A stretch of DNA of 64,000 nucleotides from Hyposmocoma kahamanoa (taxonomy: Eukaryota; Arthropoda; Insecta; Lepidoptera; Cosmopterigidae), in the NCBI RefSeq assembly GCF_003589595.1, contig NW_020654422.1:14151512-14215511 (forward strand), read 5' to 3'. Position 1 is the stretch's first letter. The number at the start of each line of letters is the position of its first letter. Shown piece by piece: positions 55,351 through 64,000 of this stretch. Under the pieces are notes generated by a model, which saw nothing but the letters and a program-made list of their open reading frames with translations, searched no databases and was not told where the DNA came from. The position numbers were made by a program, and so were the translations under genes.

Positions 55351-55558
55351 ATAACGCACACACTCAACATAGCCCCGCACTAGGGAAACCCTGTGTCGCG
55401 GGTGCCATGGACACACACATAGACAACCACAAATTACACCCAAACTCACGAGAGAAATAAATGTAAGCCATACAAACATTTCTCCCGGCCCGGGAATCGA
55501 ACCTGGGACCTCTGCGTGACAGTCCGGCATGGTAACCGTTCGGCCACGGAGGCAGTTA
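55351..55558 (-). mobile_element. SINE-1, full length, best preserved
   Basis: Inverted. A box, B box, body and end are intact. AATGAA occurs on both sides (55346-55351 and 55558-55563), a possible short target duplication. Confidence 0.93.
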
Positions 55559-55559
55559 A

Positions 55560-56171
55560 TGAACTGAAATACTGAGTTAATGAACCTTTGGTAAATGCAG
55601 GTACCGCACAAAGTATCTTTACTTACTTATGTTTGTGTAAATCTGTGTTTTTTTTAATGTAGTTTTCGTTTTGTTTTGCAATTTTTGTTTGTGTCATACG
55701 AGTGAATGTTTTAATTATATTTTTAATTTATTTTTTCTTTTTTCCGTTTTGTGTTTCTTTTTGTTCTGTAGTGACATTTGTGTTAATCAAATGAATGTTT
55801 TCTTTTTTATCTTCTTACTTAAATTCATTGACTTACAAATAAATGGACGACGGGTCTAATACAAAAACCACGAAAAAATGTCCCAAGTCAACCTATTCGA
55901 AATTTAAATTGTAATGTCATCGCAGTATCGCGCTGTCAGTAGAACAAATGAAGACTAAAGCGGAGGGTCGCGCTCTGTATACGATTTTAGCGCCTTACAA
56001 GTGCGGACACTTTTTAGCGCGGGCCCGACGTCCATATAATTGTAAGTCAATGCTTAAATTCATTCATTTCATACCAAAAAGTCTTTTCGATGGCATTTGA
56101 AAAGTGAAGAAATAGAATATTTGAAAGTGGTGGTGATGCTCACAATCGTATAAGAATTTGGTCAAATAAAT
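55560..56171. other. T-rich then GC-richer patch
   Basis: 55630-55830 is T-rich with an unconvincing frame. 55920-56030 is richer in CpG (GCGGAGGGTCGCGCTCTG, AGCGCGGGCCCGACG) but unassigned. Confidence 0.4.
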
Positions 56172-56836
56172 GTAGCAAGAACTCTTTGTGACAGAGTTCG
56201 TCCAGGGAAGTACTACGGTACTGTACAGCTTACCTATTTCTGCTGCCAAACAATGAAGTTGTAACGATGCGACCTCTTTCACCGTTATCCCACCTTTTTA
56301 TCACTTTTTTCTCTGGTTACTGGCCACTTCTTTTTGAAATTTTAAATCGTTCTCTAATTCTTTTTCTTCGTCATTCTTACTTTGCTTTGTTCCATCCTCA
56401 TTCCGTACAAAATTCTCGAGGCGAACAGAGGTGCTCTTAATCATGTTACCTAACTGCTTATAAGCAGCAATAATACGAATACGGGCCCTTTTGGGGTAAG
56501 TTTACTAATCATATAGTAATAAACTAATAAGTTCTAATCTGTAGGGAGTGTTTTTATATTATTGTACTTGTTTTTATACCTACCTGTTTTTGTTACAGCC
56601 TATTCTACCTTTCTTTTTTCCTTCACTTTTATACTTCTACAATAAGTTCATGCGGACCGAGCGTACCCGCTTATTATTACGCGAGACCCGCGTGACAAAG
56701 TGAGCATTACCGCGGTTCGGATTTGAAGGTGCTGGTGGAATTACAGGCACATGGGACTTGTGAACTTTATCTCAGATGTCTACGGCTTAAAGCTCTGAGT
56801 GGCGCAGTAGTTATGATTACGCGTCCCGTCTCTTGA
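56172..56836 (+). repeat. Repeat A copy 24, split by a solo LTR
   Basis: Left part 56172-56259 and right part 56702-56836 join exactly once one AAGT is removed (CCAAACAATGAAGT + GAGCATTACC). The 3' end of the repeat is abbreviated. Confidence 0.85.
56260..56697. mobile_element. Probable solo LTR, 438 bp
   Basis: Begins TGTAACG and ends CGTGACA, so it has 5'-TG...CA-3' termini with an imperfect TGT/ACA inverted end. It is flanked by a 4 bp duplication AAGT (56256-56259, 56698-56701). It contains AATAAA at ~56516 and no ORF. A gypsy or Bel/Pao source is possible from the 4 bp duplication, but there is no internal sequence to decide. Confidence 0.7.
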
Positions 56837-56845
56837 TTCGCACAC

Positions 56846-57030
56846 GAAACCAAAAACTGTCGTAACTCAAAAATGATGGAATTGCGAAAACACTTCGAAA
56901 ATTCAAAAAAATACTGAATGGAATCAATCAATTTATATTCTCGTTTTTAAGTGTACCTATAGCTAATTATTAAGTGTAAATAAAAATAATACCATTATTC
57001 TCAAAACATCCTTTTTTTTAATTTTTTTTA
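56846..57030. mobile_element. MITE H copy 1
   Basis: CCAAAAACTGTCGTAACTCAAAA, AAAAATACTGAATGGAATCAAT and AGTGTAAATAAAAATAATACC match 61078-61260. Confidence 0.65.
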
Positions 57031-57623
57031 TTTGATCATCCATTTTTATTTCATATGCGATTGTAAAAAAAAATGTTCGCCTATGAGATCACAAACTCAA
57101 TTATCGAATATGGAAAACGTAACTCGTCACCACCAGCCAACCTTATTATTTTATAACAAAAACGCCTATAACGAGCATTAGTACCAAATTGACTTACTGC
57201 CATCATAATTCTCGTATCGAGGTAGCCATATTAATTAATCATTCGTAATTTATTAGCCATGCGGGTGTGTCCAAACCCGGTTGGATGACGTCGCGTTTTG
57301 TCTTCAAACAAAATAGATAATTTTAGTTTTGTTTGCTTCTGTCAATATTAGTCTTTTTATGTGACTGAAACTTTTCGGAGGTTAATTAGTAAGGGACAGT
57401 GACGTTGTGCTTTTTTTAAATATTTTATAATCGTGTCCCGTAAAAATACCCGATCCGAAATAGTTCCTTTTTTACTTATTACAGAAATTTATACAGAAAA
57501 TGCTAAATTTTATTGTGAACGTGACTCCGAGATTTCATTGGTTAAAATAATCACATAACAACATTATGACGGTCTACGATTTGTAAATTTTGCGCAGCTA
57601 TCACGTCATAGATCGTATTAAAC
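57031..57623. other. Nothing recognised
   Basis: AT-rich and non-coding. Confidence 0.45.
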
Positions 57624-57797
57624 CATTTTTTATCGTACCCAGTGACGGAACGAAGAAGTCGTGCGCCTGGTGGTAAGTGAAACGCAAACGCAAGGCTGTT
57701 ACAGTGCCACTCAGACCTTTAAGTCGCAAAGATCTATGCAGCACTGTCACTGCACCCGTCACCATGAGAAATAAGTTGACAAGTCCTATGTGCCTTT
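57624..57797 (-). repeat. Repeat A copy 25, 5'-truncated
   Basis: Inverted. The tail ATTTTTTATCGTACCCAGTGAC is at 57624-57646. It ends at CAAGTCCTATGTGCC. Confidence 0.85.
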
Positions 57798-57856
57798 ATT
57801 TTTTTATTGATCTTGATTAGATGCGTTTGTGACAATCCGCTTTTCTGTAAAGCCAT

Positions 57857-58325
57857 CTGACGTGTATCCGTTACCCGGTAAGTGATTTTTGTTAAGTCAT
57901 CAAATGTATTACATAATTTGATTTGTGTATTTTATGAGTGGAACTCTTGTGGATAAGGTTACTGTCATAAAATCGAGGCTTAGATATACCCCAGGACCTT
58001 TTACTGACATACCTATCTACCACCGGGAATACCGAAAACCCAACCAGGGAATTCAAATCTGGAGATTGAGTGCAGGCTCTTAACTATACCTCAGACCGTA
58101 GATGGGAGTTTGGCGTAGTAACACGTCATAGACGGTTCCACTACGAGTTGCAAATGGATGCCTTTTGTGGGTTCGCCATATAGACTAAATTCTGGAGTTC
58201 CTCTGGTTCAGGAATTGGGGCGGAAGACTGACGTGTATCCGTTACCTAGTAACTGTTTTTTGTTTAGTCACTCCATTATGTACTGATGAATATAAAATGT
58301 ATCACATAATTTGATTTGCGCGTTT
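57857..58325 (+). repeat. Pair of ~85 bp direct repeats, ~374 bp apart
   Basis: CTGACGTGTATCCGTTACC, TTTTTGTT.AGTCA, AAATGTAT.ACATAATTTGATTTG occurs at 57857-57935 and 58229-58325. The 290 bp between is non-coding. It resembles a miniature LTR-type (TRIM) layout or a segmental tandem duplication. Confidence 0.6.
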
Positions 58326-59270
58326 CATGTATATAACACCACGATATAACAACCAAATAATAGTTATTTGTTATGCAAGGCTGCAAAATCGTTGTTTGAC
58401 GTGAGTGCTTGTATTGAAATATGAGCAAGCGAAGGAACCGAGTAGAATCCTGAGCGTAGCGAGGGTTTCAAAGCACGAGACGCAAGACAACTTTGCTGCC
58501 GAGCGAAACACACAACTTTTGACTTCACTATGGTGAGGAAAATGGTAGATGAAAGAAAAACAGTTGAACTATAACAAATCAGTTTAGTTGTTCGACGAAT
58601 TAAAATAATTTAATAAACAAACTTAGTTATCGTTGTCAATTTCACGACAACAATAATAAGAATAAAATATACCAACGGATTTATATTACATAAATAATGT
58701 ATGAAAAATCGCGTAGTTGAATATGTCATTATGTTTTTTTTTCATCTAAAGAAAAAGTGCACCTAGCACGACAGTCCAGCGTCAAGGTCGAATTTCAAAA
58801 ACATTTTCCACGCTAGCGTGCAAAAACCGCTTTTGCGCGCAGATTTCTAATGAAAAAGAAAGCCTTTCTGAGCTCGTAAGGTGAAAAAAAATGAAAGATG
58901 ATTTTTGTATATCATAGTATTATCCGCTTGTGAGTTGTATTATTTATGAACAAAGACGCTCAAGTTTAACTTTACAATCTCGTAAACATGAAAATAACTG
59001 TTAAACGTTAACCTTGAATGTTTGTATTTGTCAAGCGCTTTTGGTATTCCGAAGCAATATAGCTGAGTCATAAGCCTTTTCAGCGTCACGACATATGTCT
59101 CAATGTTTATTTGTACTTGGATAATATGGCAATACCTACTTTTGAGTGTGCATTGTGTTAATTTACTTTATATTTTTTATTTGAGAATAAGATCAATTTT
59201 TCACTAAGAACAACAAGGAAGAGTCCCTATCTCTGTAATTTTTATTATGGTGCGACTGTTTCATTAATTT
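58326..59270. other. Unassigned; dispersed-repeat-like segment
   Basis: 58390-58560 (CAAGCGAAGGAACCGAGTAG, CCTGAGCGTAGCGAGGG, AAAGCACGAGACGCAAG, TTTGACTTCACTATGGTGAG) has the look of a dispersed lepidopteran repeat but occurs once here. CACGCTAGCGTG at 58811 is a 12 bp palindrome. Confidence 0.35.
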
Positions 59271-59500
59271 GACGACCTCCGCAGCCGAGTGGTTTGCATA
59301 CCGGTTTGCATGGTGTCGCTATCTCTGAGGTTCCAGGTTCGATCCTCGGCCGAGTCAATGTAGAAAAACTAACTTTTCTATTATTGTGTTGGGTCTGGGT
59401 GTTTGTGGTACCGTCGTTGTTTCCAATTTCCACAACACAAGTACTATAGTTACTTATTTTGGGATCAGAGCTACTTATGTGATGTTGTCTAATATTTACT
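59271..59500 (+). mobile_element. SINE-2, full length
   Basis: Head GACGACCTCCGCAGCCGAGTGG, B box GGTTCGATCC, body CTATTATTGTGTTGGGTCTGGG, 3' part TCGTTGTTTCCAATTTCC and TTGGGATCAGAGC. Reference copy for the family. Confidence 0.85.
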
Positions 59501-60282
59501 TGATTCAGATATTTTCTTGAATTTTATATAGTTTTCTATGTGGTATTTGCTTAGTATACAAATAGGCATTCAAGAAGATATCTAGAGAGGCACTCTGTCT
59601 GTCTCATAGGAGCAGCTAAGGCAGCTAAAGTAGCTCTGTTAAAGGGTTATACTGGTTCACCCCATGGGTTGGTATATTGGAGACTATTATTGCCGAGTAT
59701 TTTCTTTCTTTCACTAACTGTGTTATTATTTACAGTGGTTTACATTACTTTATTACCTTTACATTACTTTCATAACGAAACCGTTAATATTATTGATGTT
59801 TTTCAAATTTCGAATGTACCGCTATAATTTTCCATTACGCATCGTCGTAATGATTCAAACTTATTATGCGACATACGTAAACTATGCACACACAAACTGA
59901 AATTATATTACTCGAATTATAGATTCACGGGGAAACTTGCTTAATTGAATTAAAACCCTGCCTCGGTTTCTTAGGGACTAGTGATGGTGGGTAATCGATA
60001 GTTTGTTATCGATGTTAAATTTTGTATCAAATGAACTGAAATTCAGTTGTACTGAATTTGTTTTACAAAATGTTAATAATTAGATTAGAGTTCTGGTAGT
60101 AAAATAAAAAAAAATCATTAAAAGTCATTGTTCTAAATGTTAATTAATTGCACTGTAATGTTTATTCATAATAAACTATTTATACAATTCAGCTGTTATG
60201 TAATTGTTTAAATAATTTCAGTTTTTATGCCACTTGGTACTTTTGTTGTGAAACCACATATCTTATGTAAATTCTATCGTCA
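59501..60282. other. Nothing recognised
   Basis: Non-coding. Confidence 0.45.
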
Positions 60283-60560
60283 GTTTTTTTTACAACACCA
60301 AGTGAAGGGACGAACAAGTCGTGGTGAGCTACACGCCTGTCCATAAAAGTTACAGTGCCACTTAGATCTTTACATCGCAAAGATCTGAGGGGCACTACCA
60401 CTGCGCCCGTCACCCTGAGACATAAGTTGACAAGTCCCACGTGCCTGTAATTTCACCAGCACCCTTACCCATCAAAACTGGAACGTAATGTTGACATTAC
60501 TGCTTGGTGACAGAATAGTACCCTGGACGAACTGTTTTACAAAGAGCTCTACTGTTACTA
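60283..60560 (-). repeat. Repeat A copy 26, full length
   Basis: Inverted. The tail TTTTTTTTACAACACCAAGTG and the 5' end CTCTACTGTTACT are intact. Confidence 0.92.
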
Positions 60561-61077
60561 AATATAATATCGTATTTTAATTAAAAAAAACGGTTTATTT
60601 TCATAATAAACTTATCTAATTACAAAGAACTCAGGTTGCGTGCAAACGTGTGTTTTGTGTAAAATAAAAGCAATTGGCAACTACAAGCGAATATTTTATT
60701 TTCATACAAAATTGCGATTGCGGCAACCAGCGACAGTGTCCGACTACCGCAACTGGCGACTGTGTCAATTTCATATCAATTGTATGGAAATAGAATGTTT
60801 GCTTTTAGTTGACAGTTGCTTATATCGAACATGAGTTACATGTTTGCGCGGTGCCTACAAAAATCTTTACATATACTCGTACCTTATATGATACTTTAGG
60901 GCGTTAGCCATCTCAAGCGACTTGTGAGTGAACTGCCTATCTTGTCCAGCTTATCATACGGTGTTTGCTATAGATCTTAAATATAATTACAATCGATATA
61001 ATATGTTTTGTGTACACATCATTCGCGGTTTTGTGTTAATCGAATTTTTAGTTTTATTTTTATTTAACATTTCGCTC
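60561..61077. other. Nothing recognised
   Basis: 60700-60770 contains a GCGACAGTGTC/GCGACTGTGTC doublet. Small frames are unconvincing. Confidence 0.4.
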
Positions 61078-61322
61078 ACGAAATCAAATACTGCCGTAAC
61101 ACGTAACTCAAAATTGTGAAATAGAAAAACAACGATTTGAACATTAAAAACAAAATAATGAATGAAACCAATATAATTTTGGTTTATAAATGGACAATTA
61201 AGTAATATGTGTAAATAAAAATAATCACGTTATTCGCAATAAAATTCATTCAGTATTTTTTTTTATTCACAAATAGTGTTTTGTCAATTCTACAATTTTG
61301 AATTACGACAGTATTTGGTTGC
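61078..61322. mobile_element. MITE H copy 2, with terminal inverted repeats
   Basis: AATCAAATACTGCCGTAA...TCAAAATTGT at the left pairs with ACAATTTTGAATTACGACAG and TATTTGGTT at the right. Subterminal TGAATGAA / TTCATTCA also pair. Non-coding. Confidence 0.7.
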
Positions 61323-62424
61323 ATGTGCGATTTGCGTACATAAAAAAAATTTATCTGATTCCTAAAAGTTTTCGACAGATATTTACTACAGCATAAATAT
61401 TTCAAACATTTTTTCCGTTATAAGCTATTTTCTTCTCATATTGACAGACCACTAATTTTTCACGTCTGATTTTGAGGTCTAGGCACGTCCTATCGCAAGA
61501 GAATTCCTTTCAAGCTCTGCCATCCAGTTTCTTCTGTGGTAATTCTCTATCATATAATTTCGCTTCGCAATACGTGAAATATTTCAATATTTTTGCATCT
61601 TATCGTAACAGACAGTTTCTGTTATTTCTAAGGTTAAGCAACTGTTCTTCCTTATAGTGCGATCTTTAGAAAAAAAAGCGTTTTCGCTTGCTGGTACAAC
61701 TTTAGGTCTGATTGGCTATGCAACTTCCTAATTTAAATTTATATACTCGTTCGAGCGTTTCTAATTTGATGACTGGGTTTTTCAGCAGTTTAAGCTTAAA
61801 AATTATAAAGGTCCAGTTGCGGCGCTCCGTTGCCCTTCTTCTTAAGGCCACAAAGTCCTTAGGCACCAATTGGCTTACCTTTAAACTTACGCTCAAGGTA
61901 CAAAACTCCTAAAAAGCTTAAATTCATATCAAAAACCGCATCAGAGCATACCAGTCTCTGTATCTCCGTCAACCAAAAACGAAGAAGTTTATATCCACCC
62001 TCCTCCCCGGGCCAGGCTAGCTTCTTCGGCCGGCACGTGAATTCCTCTTAGCTTCATTGTGGGATGAAATCGACCACGGCTACTAGAGCCACGACAAGGT
62101 GGGAACCCATTCGACGGGCCTTCCTACCCCTATGCTTTTCAGCCACCGCTAACCCAACTATGCTATTCTTCAAATCAAATTAAATAACATCATTTATTTC
62201 TTTGTGATACAAAGGTGTTATAAAGTTGTTACAAGAATGAATTTTGAGTCACTGTGATCCGCCTTATGGCATACAAAGTTTTCTTAGTTTTAGTAAATGT
62301 CATGCAGTAATTTGTAATATTATTATAATCATGCAGTCAAATTACTGATATTAATACTAATGAAATATAATAACAATAGTAAAATAATAATCAATAACAA
62401 ATTAAATAATATGAAATGTAAATT
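61323..62424. other. Unassigned; GC-richer block and LINE 3' region
   Basis: 61985-62150 is GC-richer (CCCCGGGCCAGGC, GGCCGGCACGTGAATTCC, GACAAGGTGGGAACCC) and resembles lepidopteran repeat sequence, but I cannot assign it. 62200-62424 is probably the 3' UTR of the minus-strand LINE fragment that follows. Confidence 0.35.
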
Positions 62425-62751
62425 TTATAAGAAATTTTCAATATTATAGAATGTCATATCATTTAGGTAATTAAATAATAATTTCTTAAATTCTGCACAA
62501 TCATTGCAATTCCTAATTTCCAGTGGATATTTGTTGTATATCTCCATAGCCATTACACTCTTTTGAAGTAGAGCAGTTTTACATGATCTAGATTTTAGTT
62601 GATAAGAACGGCGGGCTCGTGTGACGAATTCATATAAATTAAGATGACGCTTTACGAAAAGTGAAATTTCAAATATATATAAGCATGGTAGAGTCAGTAT
62701 TTTCAAATTTTTAAAATGTGGTTGACAGCCATTGACTTGTTGGTAGGTCAA
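62425..62751 (-). pseudogene. LINE ORF2 C-terminal fragment
   Basis: 108-codon frame with the typical thumb/C-terminal pattern: FKNLKILTLPCLYIFEISLF (14-33), RRSYQLKSRSCKTALLQKS, MEIYNKYPLEIRN, FKKLLFNYL..MTFYNIENFL. This order (LTLPSLYI.E...F, ..K....Y.K..., YN.LP..IR, FK..L...L....Y....F) is the end of CR1/Jockey-group reverse transcriptase proteins. The RT proper is missing upstream (5'-truncated near 62760). Confidence 0.65.
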
Positions 62752-64000
62752 TGTTGACAGCCATCAGTTTTTTTCAAGCCGCATATTAGGCCGAATTTAG
62801 CTCTTTTGAGTTTTGAATATGCGTTCAATGACATCATCATTTCTCTTTTTCTTCCTTTACTTCCTCTTAATTTTTACACGTAAATTTTTACCGTTTTTCC
62901 ATATTTAAATTGTTGCCTTTCGATTAATATCGCTTCAAGCTATTTTTTACTTATTATTTTATTTTAGGGGAAAACATTTTCAACAAATTAAAACATTTAG
63001 GTTTATATTCACGCAAAAATCAATTTCTATGACATTTTTAAATAACTGAATAATCCTTGACAAACGTAGATATTTCGCATACATACAAGTCAAAATACTG
63101 GAATCTCCAAATAGTGTTTTGCATGATTCTCGTGGATCAATCCGACACATAACGCGTGTACATTTTCTTTAGAGCTACAAAAACTCGTGTCACATAACAT
63201 CCTAATGTTTTTATGTATCCGCATTACAATATGTAACGTACACATTATGGAATTTCTTTAGACCCGGCGGATATTCCTACCGAACTGCGATGTTAGGCAT
63301 TCTGTAATTTAATGTTTATTCAAATGATAAGGTTGATATGTTGATATTTTTTTAAGTGTATGGAATTCATTATGGTTCTACGGGTCTAGGTTTGTTTTTA
63401 AATTTGCATAAAATAAACATCAAATTGGATTCTATTTCATCCATATTCGTCAAGCGCCATTGATGTTGAATATTGAATATTCAAAATTAGGATAGACTTT
63501 TATTAATAAATAGCGCGAACATGTAAAATAAATCGATAGTAGTTTCTATTGCAACACTATTAAGTGCGTATGTTATTAATTGAATTGACATCTAAATATT
63601 TATTCGATGAAGGTAAAATTTATAACGCTAATGAAACTCACGGAAGGAATATGAATATTGTAATACATGGAAGAATTATGTAATACTCAATACATATATA
63701 TTGCAATATATACACTGTTTTTGTTTTTGCCTGTCGGACTGCCATTTTGAACGTCACGTCTTTACAATTAAGACTTAAATTAGTCTCCTTGTCATATATG
63801 TATATACATTACTATATTTTATGTCTATTTCTCATCCGTAAAGGCATCAGAGGCATTCCCCTCGCTATATTCTTACTCGTATACTTACTGATACAAATCT
63901 TTCTCCTCATGTCCTTACCACTTACATTAACTTAATACAAAGTCGTTAATTTTGGAAACTAGAGTGCTGTTGGCTGTTTTAATCCACATTTACCTTTTTT
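62752..64000. other. AT-rich, nothing recognised
   Basis: No repeat or convincing frame. The 62-codon frame at 63747-63935 is hydrophobic but unsupported. Confidence 0.45.

Noticed and set aside
61985..62150. rRNA-like GC-rich fragment
   Set aside because: I do not recognise any conserved rRNA segment; more likely part of a repeat.
1..64000. CRISPR array, operon structure, bacterial or viral genes
   Set aside because: No regularly spaced short repeats, no closely packed open frames and no viral structural or replication gene recognised.

Overview
This is an AT-rich stretch of insect nuclear DNA, almost certainly from a butterfly or moth (Lepidoptera). The evidence is the repeat content: LINE ORF1 and reverse transcriptase fragments of lepidopteran type, an R1-like LINE 3' end, an RTE-tailed SINE, a Metulj-like tRNA SINE, and the common lepidopteran repeat carrying AACCGACTTC. 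I find no convincing host exon, host tRNA, rRNA or CRISPR array. Every coding stretch I recognise belongs to a decayed mobile element, so the window looks like an intergenic or intronic repeat field.

Dominant repeat. A ~310 bp element, here called repeat A, occurs about 26 times on both strands (50 to 60560). Complete copies start at the same 5' motif (AGTAGCAGTAGAGCTCC) and end in a LINE-like tail (CGTCACTTGGTACTATAAAAAA). It has no tRNA head. Its 3' part resembles lepidopteran LINE 3' ends, so it looks like a non-autonomous passenger of a LINE. Several copies serve as datable targets. One at 19997-21848 is split by a 1.7 kb LINE with a 6 bp duplication. One at 56172-56836 is split by a 438 bp probable solo LTR with a 4 bp duplication. 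One at 4552-4988 is split by 252 bp of unknown sequence.

SINEs. SINE-1 (Metulj-like) has 7 copies, SINE-2 has 3, and an RTE-tailed SINE (SINE-4) has 3. The SINE-1 copy at 52581-52767 carries a tRNA head of the SINE-4 type. A further family (SINE-3/tRNA-TIR) occurs as half copies and as three inverted composites (22.8, 27.3 and 38.0 kb) whose long terminal inverted repeats each contain a tRNA-like cassette.

LINE remnants. An R1-like 3' end lies at 9010-9685 with a perfect 13 bp target duplication. A 360-codon ORF1 lies at 14882-15964 (-). A Jockey-type element lies at 20096-21800 (-). An internally deleted PHD-finger LINE lies at 31410-33960 (+). RTE fragments lie at 33965-34290 (+) and 41500-42640 (-). 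A LINE C-terminus lies at 62425-62751 (-). A piggyBac-like 5' end lies near 18.7-19.3 kb.

Fold-backs. The window is rich in inverted repeats: MITE-like elements at 1.6, 27.95, 28.6, 29.2, 51.0 and 61.1 kb, and a series of perfect small hairpins with loops of 4-8 nt. The most striking is a back-to-back pair of palindromes inside one repeat A copy (46292-46400). It reads like a healed double-strand break in which both ends had folded back. Coordinates of repeat boundaries are by eye and usually good to within 5-15 bases.
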